Of a stretch of 64,000 nucleotides of DNA, positions 23,401-32,159 are shown in pieces. The notes beneath the pieces were generated by a model. It searched no databases. It was given only the letters and a program-made list of their open reading frames with translations, and was not told the DNA's origin. The stretch covers positions 1,054,001-1,118,000 of the forward strand of contig NZ_OU015584.1 in the NCBI RefSeq assembly GCF_907165195.1, read 5' to 3'. The first letter of the stretch is position 1. Each line of letters opens with the position of its first letter. This DNA is from Parvicella tangerina. Lineage in GTDB: Bacteria; Bacteroidota; Bacteroidia; Flavobacteriales_D; Parvicellaceae. The position numbers and the translations under genes were made by a program.

Positions 23401-25974
23401 GAGCTCATAGAATATTCAACACCCTTCTTAGAAGTGTTACCAGGTAACGAGCTTTGTCACTATGGTAGTATTGATATTCTTGCAGTTCATACTGGTTCCC
23501 CTTCATTCAATTGGCTAAATCCCTCGGGAATTACGAGTAATCAAATAACCGTTACAACTGCTGGTACATATATTTGTGAAGTTTCTCAATGCGGCATATC
23601 AACAATGGACAGTGTAGTCATTACTAATTCTACCATTATGCCAATTATTACGCCTCTAACAGATACAGTGATTTGTCAAGGTGATACAGCCGAACTAACT
23701 GTTACACCATCTGCCTTGATGGACTATGAATGGAGTAATAATGTTGGTTTTAGCACGTACGCCCAAATTACGGAACCAGGTACTTATACGGTTACAGCAT
23801 ATGATTACACTGGATGTTCAGGTACGTCTGCTCCTGTGACGATCGCTTTTCATCCGAGTTCTTCAACTCCAGTTGCAGTTAATGATACTGTTTGTCTTGG
23901 AATGGATGCACAACTAACTACAAACGCAGTTTATGACGTGAATTGGTATGATCAAAATGGTCAACTCCTAGCTACTACTGATACACTATCCATTTCCAGT
24001 TTGACTGCGGATACTGTTTTCTTCGTGACTCAAAGCGATGCGTTCTGTGAAAGTGAATCAGTTCCTGTTTTTGGAATAGTCTCTACCGCATCCTTAGAGA
24101 ATCAAATCACGTCTGTAGATACTGTATTCTGTGCAGGTGATACTGGCGTGTTTGTGTCTGACCAATTTGCAGTTGAATACGAATGGACATTGCCTGATGG
24201 AGTAACCATCAATAGCTCTTCTTCACTTCTTGAACTATCGAATATGGATACTATGATGACAGGTTGGCTGACCTTACAACTCTCTGACCAATTTTGTTCA
24301 GGAGAGGTAGACTCTATTAAAATCAGTGTGCACTCTTTGCCAGACTTGTTTCTTCCTATAGAAGATACGATATGTCAGGATGATCATTTGATAGTCAGTA
24401 TTCTGTCAGGTCATGGAGATTCCATTTATGTTGATCAAGTATTTCAATCTACCGATTCAGTAAATTTCTATGCGGATACTGGAAGCTATCAAATTACATC
24501 GGTAAATAGTGTTGGATGCTCTGTTGATAGCATATACCATTTATTTGGTCACGATTTGCAAAATCCAATAACAATATCCGATGATGTGCTCTGTGGAGAT
24601 TCTATTTATATTCTAAACTTTCCAGATTCAGTTTTTTATGAGTGGAATAGTCAAGTAAATTATGGAATTTCAGACACTTTGTTTTTGACTAATGATTCGG
24701 TTAATATTCCATATTGGCAGATTGATTCGAATGGCTGTGAGACATCATTACATGCATTCAACCTATTGATGACCAGTGATTCGGCTGAAGCCATCTTTTA
24801 TGGAGATTCGATAGTTTGCGAGGGTGATTCGGTAGTATTAGTAGGGTTGGGTAATGCTGATAATTATTATTGGGAATCATCAGGTGGGGCGTTACTTACA
24901 GGAAATTCAATAGTTTTTACACCGAGTCAAGGAGAGTTTATTTGGTACTACACAGAAACAGATGGATGCTGGAGCGATTCTGTATTCCTGTATCCGACAG
25001 TAGTTGAAGAGCTATTAACGCCAGTAGTTCAAATCAGTGATTCAGTCTATTGCTTCGGAGACTCGATAACATTGGAGTTTAATAACTTCTATGATTCACT
25101 TTCTTATTGGTTGATGCCTAACCAAGTAAATTCTTATGATAGCGTAATGCATCTCGTGGTTGGAGCAAATAATATTGGAGATTATTACGCAATCACCAGT
25201 AATCAGGGGTGTGTTTCTATGGAGTTGCAAACGGTTAATGTCTCTGGTTTTCCGATAAGCCCACTTTCTTTTTACCCTGATACGATTGAAGTGTGCGAAG
25301 TCGACTCTATTAGTTTTAATCTATTTGTAGATACGAATCTGCAATATCAGTATGAGATTGATGGTACGATTTATACGGATAGTCTCATAGAGCTATCTGC
25401 TCCAATATCATTTATTGAAGATCCGATCTTTATTGCATTAACGGATACTAACGGTTGTTCGCTTACAGATTCTGTTCAACTAGTTGTTTACGAACAACCC
25501 TTGTATGATCTTGTGGATACAATAATTTGTAATGGCGATACATTACAAATTGATTTAAACAATGATTTTGAGGAGTATTTTTGGTCTGATGGGACAACCA
25601 TTTCTTCAAATGTATTCACAGATAGCGGTTATTATTTTCTAGAAGTTTTTAATGGACCTTGTTATAACTTCACTGACTTCAGTCTTGCGACCATGGATTG
25701 TACCCCTCAAATGGCGAATGTGTTTACTCCAAACAATGATGGAGTAAATGATGTTTATCGATTCGTTTCTGGAGAATTAAAGTCTATGCATTTGATTATT
25801 TTTAATCGATGGGGTGCAGTTGTATTTGAGTCAAGTAAACCATACCTGCAGTGGGATGGAACTAATAATTATGGGAAGCCTTTAGCAGATGGAGTCTATT
25901 ATTACGTGTTAGAAGGGGAGACCACAGAACTCTTTCTATTTGAAGAATCAGGGTTTATTCAGTTGATGAGGTAA
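20431..25974 (+). CDS. Giant cell-surface protein with gliding-motility-type (T9SS type B) C-terminal domain
   Basis: A 1847-residue secreted protein with a signal peptide (LILITLLLQSSLFAQ). Residues ~25-470 contain SBBP-like beta-propeller repeats of the form DVDDDGSSVITGFF and WAKTFGGNFADRGYDI. The central ~1200 residues are Ig-like beta modules with many ICQGDT or DTVFCAGDT motifs and Asp/Ser/Thr-rich character. The end (VFTPNNDGVNDVYRF, then IFNRWGAVVFESS, WDGTNNYGKPLADGVYYY) is a gliding-motility-associated type B sorting domain. It is probably a surface adhesin. Its stop is 2 nt from the stop of the convergent methyltransferase gene, and the gene is flanked by direct repeats. Confidence 0.85.
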   Translation: MLNRNYLILITLLLQSSLFAQNWITRAGGGGMDESYDVEVDASGNYYSTGYLSTSTDFGGSIVVSSAGASDIYVAQSSNSGNFVWAKTFGGNFADRGYDIDVDDDGSSVITGFFTGTAQFDGVTLISTTNSQDLFVVKLDNTGNVVWAISDGGSGAETGYAVAFDHSGNVVVTGQFRGVTSIAGNTFVSEVDPNTGLETFDIFVAKYDSNGSPLWSHSGTSIYDNRGLAIDVDHDNNIVLTGQFTDTLTLAGVVYPNTIYNAGLICQLDSLGNVNWFRRLGAYQTMAYDVEVNAQGEIFTTGDFMGNMFIIDSTLTNYSISGNYTYHVFLLKFDVGGHVLWGNSFSSEDRVSSKAIALHQNGDIFITGTFKCNLTDFTDSLGTGLFNSVGFYDVFQARFLSDGSRDWVMQTGGQRDDYSSGIAVFNTNYPVVSGSFDEYLNFPVNAVSFGSGLSGNSFVQPNGFGSYYSCGQSYKFLKSNGGKDIYVGNTYHSLNQHYYYYDNFSLPSGTCSGWVEPCFNQLSTEQCLPDSVEACVMMNLTIYPNTVGAGISQDAQFYSTSQPYHPYNSNNGYAGYIHHIGPYWDYSYNLSNDSVDYIGVSATTNVFANVSRKDGCDSYSDTIHVTIHPQPNMPLLSDDHGFNNQDSVWSTIYACFPDTANFELAGIGLQDSISLISELGYAFLQDSTGAVFDTDDIDVFIVDSNGCENTKEIHIQMDHPVLDTIVPYLMLFDQVDFNDSIEICKGDKINVRVYDSLHTIVGDIYEYFYTDALYHQNWNIGVSNNCLNNECLSVDYYPLNSGWVPFEVNFTLGYDNYCGLDTTHYFISDSFYVHLNPLPPQPPIVLDGDQDFCPGDTVNVWADTVVQGGEWSGPFIGVNNAGDSLYVILPGTYSYEYVVVDSITGCNADYEEILYLNSKSPPNIYIDSGNNIICPFDSLLLTADPGIAYDWVGPDGMSIGNTQSIYVHDPGFYHCIITDADLCEMNSNSIELIEYSTPFLEVLPGNELCHYGSIDILAVHTGSPSFNWLNPSGITSNQITVTTAGTYICEVSQCGISTMDSVVITNSTIMPIITPLTDTVICQGDTAELTVTPSALMDYEWSNNVGFSTYAQITEPGTYTVTAYDYTGCSGTSAPVTIAFHPSSSTPVAVNDTVCLGMDAQLTTNAVYDVNWYDQNGQLLATTDTLSISSLTADTVFFVTQSDAFCESESVPVFGIVSTASLENQITSVDTVFCAGDTGVFVSDQFAVEYEWTLPDGVTINSSSSLLELSNMDTMMTGWLTLQLSDQFCSGEVDSIKISVHSLPDLFLPIEDTICQDDHLIVSILSGHGDSIYVDQVFQSTDSVNFYADTGSYQITSVNSVGCSVDSIYHLFGHDLQNPITISDDVLCGDSIYILNFPDSVFYEWNSQVNYGISDTLFLTNDSVNIPYWQIDSNGCETSLHAFNLLMTSDSAEAIFYGDSIVCEGDSVVLVGLGNADNYYWESSGGALLTGNSIVFTPSQGEFIWYYTETDGCWSDSVFLYPTVVEELLTPVVQISDSVYCFGDSITLEFNNFYDSLSYWLMPNQVNSYDSVMHLVVGANNIGDYYAITSNQGCVSMELQTVNVSGFPISPLSFYPDTIEVCEVDSISFNLFVDTNLQYQYEIDGTIYTDSLIELSAPISFIEDPIFIALTDTNGCSLTDSVQLVVYEQPLYDLVDTIICNGDTLQIDLNNDFEEYFWSDGTTISSNVFTDSGYYFLEVFNGPCYNFTDFSLATMDCTPQMANVFTPNNDGVNDVYRFVSGELKSMHLIIFNRWGAVVFESSKPYLQWDGTNNYGKPLADGVYYYVLEGETTELFLFEESGFIQLMR

Positions 25975-25976
25975 GA

Positions 25977-26678
25977 TTAATCCAAAACAAATATACAAGG
26001 ACGTTTGTGCAAGTTGGGAATATTTTTCTTCCAAAAATGAACTGGATGCGTTTGGATGAACTCAGCTTCTAGCGTAATATCTGCCGCAATACACAACATC
26101 GTTTCAGGGTGTAACGTAGCGAGTAAATCTTCCAGAAACTGTTGGTTTCTAAAAGGTGTTTCCATGAATAGCTGGGTAGTGCCTTTTCTCGCATCACTCT
26201 CTAACCCTCTAATCTCGTGTTTGCGTTTTGATTTGTCTCTGGTGAGGTAGCCATTGAATTTAAATGATTGTCCATTAAAGCCACTTCCCATCAAAGCCAT
26301 CAATATAGAATTAGGACCAACATAGGGAGTTACGCGAATACCTCTTTTATGAGCAATACTTACCAGATCACTGCCAGGGTCAGCAACGGCAGGACAACCT
26401 GCCTCAGAAATCATCCCAACATCATGACCATCCAAACATGGATTAAGAAAAGAATTCACCTGCTCTGGTTGAGTGTGTTTGTTGAGTTCATAAAAGCTGA
26501 TGCTATCAATATCAACTTCTCGATCAATCTTTTTAAGGTATCGTCTGGTTGTCTTAATGTTCTCTACAACAAGGTGTTTAAATTGAATGATGTGCTCTAA
26601 AATGTTATTGGGGATAACATCATTTACAGCGCTGTCTCCCAGTGTCATTGGCAATAGATAAAGTCGACCTTTTTTCAT
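25977..26678 (-). CDS. SAM-dependent methyltransferase (RsmI-like tetrapyrrole-methylase fold)
   Basis: A 233-residue protein of the TP_methylase superfamily. MKKGRLYLLPMTLGDS is the start, and the MISEAGCPAVADPGSDLV motif (residues ~92-109) and YVGPNSILMALMGSGF match RsmI, which methylates C1402 of 16S rRNA. RsmI itself usually has a longer C-terminal domain, and this shorter paralogue is common in Bacteroidota. Its exact target is uncertain. Its 3' end is duplicated at 20169-20211, on the other side of the giant gene. Confidence 0.85.
   Translation of the reverse strand: MKKGRLYLLPMTLGDSAVNDVIPNNILEHIIQFKHLVVENIKTTRRYLKKIDREVDIDSISFYELNKHTQPEQVNSFLNPCLDGHDVGMISEAGCPAVADPGSDLVSIAHKRGIRVTPYVGPNSILMALMGSGFNGQSFKFNGYLTRDKSKRKHEIRGLESDARKGTTQLFMETPFRNQQFLEDLLATLHPETMLCIAADITLEAEFIQTHPVHFWKKNIPNLHKRPCIFVLD
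25993..26019. repeat. 27-bp direct repeat, right copy
   Basis: Identical to 20185-20211. It lies inside the 3' end of the intact methyltransferase gene, close to its stop codon. Confidence 0.9.
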
Positions 26679-26732
26679 GATTTAAAGGTAATATCTATTC
26701 TTTTATCCAATAACTTTAAGGAAAGTATTTCT

Positions 26733-27542
26733 ATGAATAAAATTAGAATACATTTGCCGAAATTTTTTGAAATGAAAGCTATCGCCTACCATCTTGACAC
26801 AAGACCCAACATGTCGAACTTCCATCAGCTGGATGGCTATACGGTACTTAAACGTGATCGTTATTTTGTGCTCTTAGAAAAGGAAGACAACAAAACGGTT
26901 TATCTGAAAGACTATGGTAGTGTTGTCTTTTTAGGTTGGTCAGGACATGAGATCAAGATCTTTCTCAAGGATAAGTTTAGTGTGTCTGATATGACCAAAC
27001 TTAAGTCAGAAGAGTTTGAAGTAGAGCAATCGGGAGTTGCTGATCACCGTGTGAATTTCGATACGATCATTGTCCCTAACCTTACTACTGAAGTAATTCA
27101 TATCATTAGCTTAAACCTCGCTCAATCTGTTGTGTTGTCTCATTATCAGGAAATGGCTGACGATATTTTATCAGCATCATCTGCCGTTACTGCCGAGTTA
27201 AAAGATCAGGGAAGAGTACCCATAAGTAGAAAGGAGTTAAGGAAACTATTGGGTAGAGCGATTGTTTTAAAGAATACTGTTGCTGAGAATCTCTATATTT
27301 TTGAAACTCCTGAGTTTGCGAGTAGCGTTGAAGAGTTAGCGCAAATAGACACAGATCTCAATGAGAATTTGGATATTCTCAATCGGTTCAGGAGTTTACA
27401 ACACAACTTAAGTACGGTGACTGACTCGCTCTCTTTCTTAATGGATATTCTTCAGCATAAACACAGCTCTGTCCTCGAATGGATCATTATCCTTTTGATT
27501 CTGATCGAAGTGATTCAAGTCCTTTTTGAAAAGTTAATTTAG
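26733..27542 (+). CDS. RMD1/DUF155 family membrane protein
   Basis: A 269-residue protein. The N-terminal ~120 residues carry the DUF155 fold seen in yeast Rmd1 and mitochondrial RMND1 (VLLEKEDNKTVYLKDYGSVVF, here shown in part). A helical coiled-coil region includes LGRAIVLKNTVAENLYIFETPEF and LQHNLSTVTDSLSFLMDIL. A single C-terminal helix (IIILLILIEVIQVLFEKL) anchors it. In mitochondria RMND1 supports translation; bacterial members are uncharacterised. The stop overlaps the stop of the convergent phosphatase gene by 4 nt (TTAG). Confidence 0.8.
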   Translation: MNKIRIHLPKFFEMKAIAYHLDTRPNMSNFHQLDGYTVLKRDRYFVLLEKEDNKTVYLKDYGSVVFLGWSGHEIKIFLKDKFSVSDMTKLKSEEFEVEQSGVADHRVNFDTIIVPNLTTEVIHIISLNLAQSVVLSHYQEMADDILSASSAVTAELKDQGRVPISRKELRKLLGRAIVLKNTVAENLYIFETPEFASSVEELAQIDTDLNENLDILNRFRSLQHNLSTVTDSLSFLMDILQHKHSSVLEWIIILLILIEVIQVLFEKLI

Positions 27543-27997
27543 GATAGGTGCTTCTCGATAATTAGATCGGTCGCTTTATCGAGCATTTCAAATACGTTCT
27601 TGAATCCTTCTTCACCACCATAATAAGGGTCGGGAACATTGATGTTTTTTCCTGACTCTAATTCGTTCATGATCATGATCACTTTTTGAGCTTCAGCTTC
27701 TGATTCGGTCATATTCAGAACATTATTGTAGTTGGAAGAATCCATAACATAAATGAGGTCGAAGTATTCAATATCTCTTCTCTTAATTTGACGTGAACGT
27801 TGATAAGAGATATCAATACCATTAATAAGAGCAATTTCCATTGATCTCGAATCGGGGTATTCACCATCATGAAGTCCATTGGTTCCAGCAGAGTCGATTA
27901 TGGCCTTCAGGCCTCGTTGATCTACTTTGTGTTGAAGGATTCCATGTGCTAGTGGGGATCTACAGATATTACCCAAACAAACCATTAGTATTTTCAT
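27539..27997 (-). CDS. Low-molecular-weight protein-tyrosine phosphatase
   Basis: A 152-residue LMW-PTP. The start MKILMVCLGNICRSP carries the P-loop CX5R (CLGNICR), and the general-acid loop is VPDPYYGG near residue 117. These enzymes dephosphorylate tyrosine-phosphorylated proteins; the bacterial ones often control capsule or polysaccharide export. No tyrosine kinase or capsule gene is near. I use the ATG at 27997, not one 9 codons upstream, because the P-loop normally lies within the first 15 residues and the pckA terminator runs into the longer version. Confidence 0.9.
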   Translation of the reverse strand: MKILMVCLGNICRSPLAHGILQHKVDQRGLKAIIDSAGTNGLHDGEYPDSRSMEIALINGIDISYQRSRQIKRRDIEYFDLIYVMDSSNYNNVLNMTESEAEAQKVIMIMNELESGKNINVPDPYYGGEEGFKNVFEMLDKATDLIIEKHLS

Positions 27998-28005
27998 AAG
28001 CAAAC

Positions 28006-28042
28006 ATAAAAAAGCGTCACCCACAAAATATGAATGACGCTT
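28006..28042 (-). terminator. Rho-independent terminator of pckA
   Basis: On the minus strand AAGCGTCA pairs with TGACGCTT (28035-28042 and 28012-28019) around a 15-nt loop, followed by a T run. It starts 20 nt after the pckA stop. Confidence 0.85.
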
Positions 28043-28061
28043 ATTTGATTAGTTTAATGTA

Positions 28062-29675
28062 TTAAGCTGTTGCATTTACTTTTGGCGCAGCATTTAAGAT
28101 TTCCTCATTTGCGTTGTCTGCAAATTGCTCAAAATTATTGACGAATTTCTGAGCTAAAGAATTAGCTGTCTCATCATAAGCTGCTTTATCTGCCCAAGTA
28201 TTCTTAGGGTGAAGAATTTCATTAGGTACATCCGGACAATCATCTGGCATCGCCAAACCAAACACTTCATGATTAGTGTAAGATACGCTGTCAAGTTTTC
28301 CTTCTAAGGCTGCAGTAATCATTGCTCTAGTGTACTTCAGTTTCATTCTGCTTCCCACGCCATAAGCGCCACCAGACCATCCAGTGTTAATTAACCATAC
28401 GTTCACGTTTCCTTCCGTAACTTTACTACCCAGCATTTCTGCATATTTTGTAGGGTGAAGAGGTAAAAATGGAGCTCCAAAACAAGCAGAGAATACTGTT
28501 GTTGGCTCCGTAATTCCAGCTTCAGTTCCAGCTACTTTAGCCGTATAACCTGAAATGAAGTGATACATCGCCTGTCCCTTCGTTAATTTAGAGATTGGAG
28601 GTAAAACACCATAAGCATCACACGTCAGGAAGAAGATATTCTTCGGTGCAGTTCCTTTACTTCCTTCTGCAATGTTATCAATGTGGTGAATTGGGTAACT
28701 CACTCGAGTGTTTTGGGTTTTTGAACAGTCAGCAAAGTCTACGGTTGAAGTTCCCTCGTAAAAGTTGATGTTCTCCAGTATAGCTCCAAATTTGATTGCT
28801 CCCCAGATTTGAGGCTCTTTCTCTTGAGATAAGTCTATACATTTTGCATAACATCCTCCTTCAAAGTTAAATACTGAGTCTCCTGACCATCCATGCTCAT
28901 CATCACCAATCAATTTTCTTTTAGGATCCGCACTCAAGGTTGTCTTCCCAGTTCCTGAAAGTCCGAAGAAAATTGCCGTGTCTCCACCCTCACCAATGTT
29001 AGCAGAGCAGTGCATGGATAGAACGTCTTTCTCATGTGGAAGAATGAAGTTCAGTACAGAGAAAATTCCTTTTTTGATTTCTCCAGTATACCCCGTTCCA
29101 CCGATAATGATTTTTTTATCTGTAAAGTTGATGATAGCAAAATTATGCTGTCTCGTTCCATCTTCTTCAGGGTCTGCGTAAAAACCTGGCGCATTAATGA
29201 TGTGCCATTCTGGTTCGAAATTCTTTAATTCTTCCTGCGTTGGACGCTGGAACATGTTGTTGGCAAACTGATTAGACCATGGAAACTCATTGATCACACG
29301 GATATTTAATCGATATCTGTCATCAGCACAAGCATACGCATCTCTGACGTAAACATCCTTGTTCTGAAGGTATGAAGTGATTTTGCCATAAAGCTTTTTG
29401 TAGTTTTCTGCTTCAAACTTGATATTGATATCTCCCCACCAAACCGCATCTCTAGTTTTGTCATCCAAAACAATAAATCGGTCTTTAGGAGATCTACCTG
29501 TAAATTCTCCTGTATCAACAGCTATTGCTCCGGTGTCAGCCAGAACACCCATTCCGTTGATAATTGTCTCTTCCACTAGTTCTGCTGGGGAAAGGTTCCA
29601 GAAGGCATTTGCTACGTTACCCAACCCTAGTTCTTTAAGGTTTGAAGTGCTTGGCTTTAATCCAAATTCATTCAT
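28062..29675 (-). CDS. pckA: Phosphoenolpyruvate carboxykinase (ATP)
   Basis: A 537-residue cytosolic enzyme that interconverts oxaloacetate plus ATP with PEP, CO2 and ADP, for gluconeogenesis or anaplerosis. Visible motifs are TGRSPKDRF (substrate loop, near residue 59), the kinase P-loop GLSGTGKTTLSAD, LIGDDEHGW and FSACFGAPF. Length is typical of the ATP-type family. A single-gene unit is likely, with a -7 box at 29703-29710 and a strong terminator after it. Confidence 0.97.
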   Translation of the reverse strand: MNEFGLKPSTSNLKELGLGNVANAFWNLSPAELVEETIINGMGVLADTGAIAVDTGEFTGRSPKDRFIVLDDKTRDAVWWGDINIKFEAENYKKLYGKITSYLQNKDVYVRDAYACADDRYRLNIRVINEFPWSNQFANNMFQRPTQEELKNFEPEWHIINAPGFYADPEEDGTRQHNFAIINFTDKKIIIGGTGYTGEIKKGIFSVLNFILPHEKDVLSMHCSANIGEGGDTAIFFGLSGTGKTTLSADPKRKLIGDDEHGWSGDSVFNFEGGCYAKCIDLSQEKEPQIWGAIKFGAILENINFYEGTSTVDFADCSKTQNTRVSYPIHHIDNIAEGSKGTAPKNIFFLTCDAYGVLPPISKLTKGQAMYHFISGYTAKVAGTEAGITEPTTVFSACFGAPFLPLHPTKYAEMLGSKVTEGNVNVWLINTGWSGGAYGVGSRMKLKYTRAMITAALEGKLDSVSYTNHEVFGLAMPDDCPDVPNEILHPKNTWADKAAYDETANSLAQKFVNNFEQFADNANEEILNAAPKVNATA

Positions 29676-29702
29676 ATTGTGTGTTTTGTAATTTCAGTAA
29701 TA

Positions 29703-29710
29703 CAAAAGTA
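29703..29710 (-). promoter_or_regulatory. pckA promoter -7 box (TACTTTTG)
   Basis: An exact TAnnTTTG match on the minus strand, 27 nt before the ATG. No clear TTTG at -33. Confidence 0.45.
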
Positions 29711-29834
29711 AATCAATTTGAAGGTTAATAATGTCTTAACACACCGGTTTTTTCCACACATTTCCTTTAGATGTTTAAAACTTATGGCGAGTGGAAAGAA
29801 TTGGAAGACGAATATTTAGCTTATTTTGAGGTGA

Positions 29835-30746
29835 ATGTTCAGAAAAGAAGTTCAGATATCACCTTCCGATCTTCGGATCAATTATGCGCAGCAGCTCATT
29901 ACGATAGGTTCTTGTTTCAGCGACTCTATAGGCTTGAGGATGGAGACTGTTCGGATGGGGATCATGCGAAATCCTTTCGGTACGATATTTCATCCCATAG
30001 CACTCAGTAATTTAGTGAAGGGTCTGAAAGATGGACGAGTCCTTGAGCGAGATCAGTATTTTTTTGATTGGCAATTGGGTGGACGGATTTTTGCTGATTC
30101 CAAGGCTGAAATGGAACAGAAAAAGTCAACGTTGAGAAATGACTTTCAAGATCAGTTGAAGCGTGCTGATATGGTGATCGTGACGTTTGGAACTGCTTGG
30201 GGATATGTAGAGAAGGAAACGGGTGAAGTGGTGGCAAACTGCCATAAGATGCCTCAAAAGTTGTTCGAGAAACGGCTGTTTAGTGTTAATGAAATTGCTG
30301 CAGAATGGAAATCGGTTTTAAAAGCTTTTGAGCATGTAAACTGGGTTTTCACAGTGAGTCCCGTCAGACACTGGAAGGATGGCGTTCGAGAGAATAATGT
30401 CTCGAAAGGAATATTGCATCAAGTTATCCATGAGCTTCTTGAGGTGGAGAATGCCCATTATTTTCCAGCTTATGAAATTTTATTGGATGAACTTCGAGAC
30501 TATCGTTTTTATGCTTCCGATTGGCTTCATCCTAGTAAGGAAGCTGAAGATTATATTTGGAAAAAATTCAGAGCTACTTACTTTTCGGAAGAAACTGATC
30601 AAATGGTCAATAAGGTAGAGCAGTTATTGCATGCACGACAACATGAAGTTATTCATCCCAATTCAGTAGCAAGCAAGCGATTTCTTGCCCATTTGAAAGA
30701 ACAAGAAGAGGAAATAGAAAAACTACTTAAACAAGCGAAGAGTTAA
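29835..30746 (+). CDS. GSCFA domain protein
   Basis: A 303-residue protein with the family hallmark GSCFSDSIG (residues ~25-33), then MRNPFGTIFHPIAL and later VFTVSPVRHWKDG and FPAYEILLDELRDYRFYASD with a DWLHPS end motif. GSCFA proteins look like SGNH/GDSL hydrolases: the Ser of GSCF and the DWLHP segment are candidate catalytic parts. No substrate is known. An overlapping 79-aa ORF at 29771-30010 is a shadow of it. The stop overlaps the convergent aldehyde dehydrogenase stop by 4 nt. Confidence 0.88.
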   Translation: MFRKEVQISPSDLRINYAQQLITIGSCFSDSIGLRMETVRMGIMRNPFGTIFHPIALSNLVKGLKDGRVLERDQYFFDWQLGGRIFADSKAEMEQKKSTLRNDFQDQLKRADMVIVTFGTAWGYVEKETGEVVANCHKMPQKLFEKRLFSVNEIAAEWKSVLKAFEHVNWVFTVSPVRHWKDGVRENNVSKGILHQVIHELLEVENAHYFPAYEILLDELRDYRFYASDWLHPSKEAEDYIWKKFRATYFSEETDQMVNKVEQLLHARQHEVIHPNSVASKRFLAHLKEQEEEIEKLLKQAKS

Positions 30747-32101
30747 CGTATACACAATTTGATCTCTGTCATTTCCTCCATTGCATAAAGAATCCCCTCT
30801 CTACCAAAACCAGAATCTTTGATACCTCCGTAAGGCATTTCGTCTTTTCTGAATCCTGGAATGCCATTGATGATCACTCCGCCAACATCGAGGTGGTCAA
30901 ACATGTAATCTTTCACTTTTGCTGAAGTTGTAAATACACCTGCTTGAAGGCCATATTTGCTATTGTTGATTTGGTAAGCACCTGCTTCATAATCTCGAAC
31001 AGCGTTTAAGACTCCAACAGGACCAAAGGCCTCTTCTGTAAAGAGCTTGATGCTCGAACTACCACCTTCAATTAAGGTAGGGGCAAGAATTGGCGGCTGA
31101 GTTGATTGGGCCTGACCACCTACAAGAATTTTACCTCCTGAGTCCTCTGCTTCTTTGATCCAATCCAGTAATCGCCTCAAATGAACCTCATCTATTAGCG
31201 GACTGTTGGTTACGTTGTCTATTGGATTTCCTGATGTAACTTGCTTGAAGGCAGCTATCAGTGCTTCTTTGAAATCTTCATAAATGTGTTCATGAACAAA
31301 GATTCGTTGAGTAGAAATACAGATTTGACCTGCAAAGAGGGTAGTGGCTTTTGCGATCTTCGTAGCGAGACCAGTAAGTTCTGCAGATTCGTCTATGTAA
31401 ACAGCTGCATTCCCTCCAAGTTCTAAAATAACTTTCTTTTTAGGAACTAATGACTTAATGTGCCATCCAACCTGATCTGAACCAGTGAAAGAAATGAGGT
31501 TAGTCTTGGGATGTTTTACAATGAATTCAGCATTTTCATTTGAGCAGTGGGTAATGGTGACTAATCCTTTGGGTACCGTTTGGTTGATCTCTTTTACTAA
31601 GAAATCCAGTGTTAAGGGAGTGTACGGTGAAGGTTTGATCAGGATCACATTTCCAGAAGCAATAGCTGGAATAATCTTGTGCAGTGCAAGGTTCAACGGG
31701 AAGTTAAATGGACTGATCCCAAAGACAATGCCTACTGGAAAACGTCTGTAAAAAGACTCCTTGAATGAAGTGTCTTTAAGGTCGATATCTAGCTCTTGAA
31801 TTGCTGTTTTATTGAAGTATTTTAAGCCAAGTTCAGCCGTTCGAATACTCCGGTCTAACTCTGATTTGGCATAGAAAATAGGTTTCCCAGTTTCTTGACT
31901 GATCAGTTCAACCAGCTTGTTTTTGTGTGCTTTTAAACAAGAGATGATTACCTCGATATACTTTTTCCTTGTTTGGGAGTCAGACAACTTATAATTTTGG
32001 TAAAAGTCAGTTGCCTGCTGAAGTTTTTGCTCTATGATAATCCTGTCATCTAGATCGATGGTCCCAATTGTTTTATTTGAATATTTGTCTAAAACCTTCA
32101 T
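30743..32101 (-). CDS. NAD(P)-dependent aldehyde dehydrogenase
   Basis: A 452-residue member of the aldehyde dehydrogenase superfamily. It has the GISPFNFPLNLALHKIIPAI segment, the general-base motif ELGGNAAVYID, and the nucleophile Cys in FAGQICISTQRIFV. Near the end it has EEAFGPVGVLNAV, YGLQAGVFT and PYGGIKDSGFGREG. It resembles succinate-semialdehyde or lactaldehyde dehydrogenases and phosphorylating-independent GAPDH, but substrate cannot be fixed. Slightly shorter than the usual ~475 residues. Confidence 0.88.
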   Translation of the reverse strand: MKVLDKYSNKTIGTIDLDDRIIIEQKLQQATDFYQNYKLSDSQTRKKYIEVIISCLKAHKNKLVELISQETGKPIFYAKSELDRSIRTAELGLKYFNKTAIQELDIDLKDTSFKESFYRRFPVGIVFGISPFNFPLNLALHKIIPAIASGNVILIKPSPYTPLTLDFLVKEINQTVPKGLVTITHCSNENAEFIVKHPKTNLISFTGSDQVGWHIKSLVPKKKVILELGGNAAVYIDESAELTGLATKIAKATTLFAGQICISTQRIFVHEHIYEDFKEALIAAFKQVTSGNPIDNVTNSPLIDEVHLRRLLDWIKEAEDSGGKILVGGQAQSTQPPILAPTLIEGGSSSIKLFTEEAFGPVGVLNAVRDYEAGAYQINNSKYGLQAGVFTTSAKVKDYMFDHLDVGGVIINGIPGFRKDEMPYGGIKDSGFGREGILYAMEEMTEIKLCIR

Positions 32102-32159
32102 GATAAGTTATGAATCATTATTTTTATCGCACTAACTCCATAAAGTTATTCATTACAGC

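Noticed and set aside
20431-25974. Giant gene as part of a prophage or transposon
   Set aside because: No integrase, transposase, terminal inverted repeats or phage structural genes accompany it; only the flanking 27-bp direct repeats hint at insertion.
29771-30010. 79-residue plus-strand ORF overlapping the GSCFA gene
   Set aside because: It is out of frame with the clearly conserved GSCFA protein and resembles nothing.
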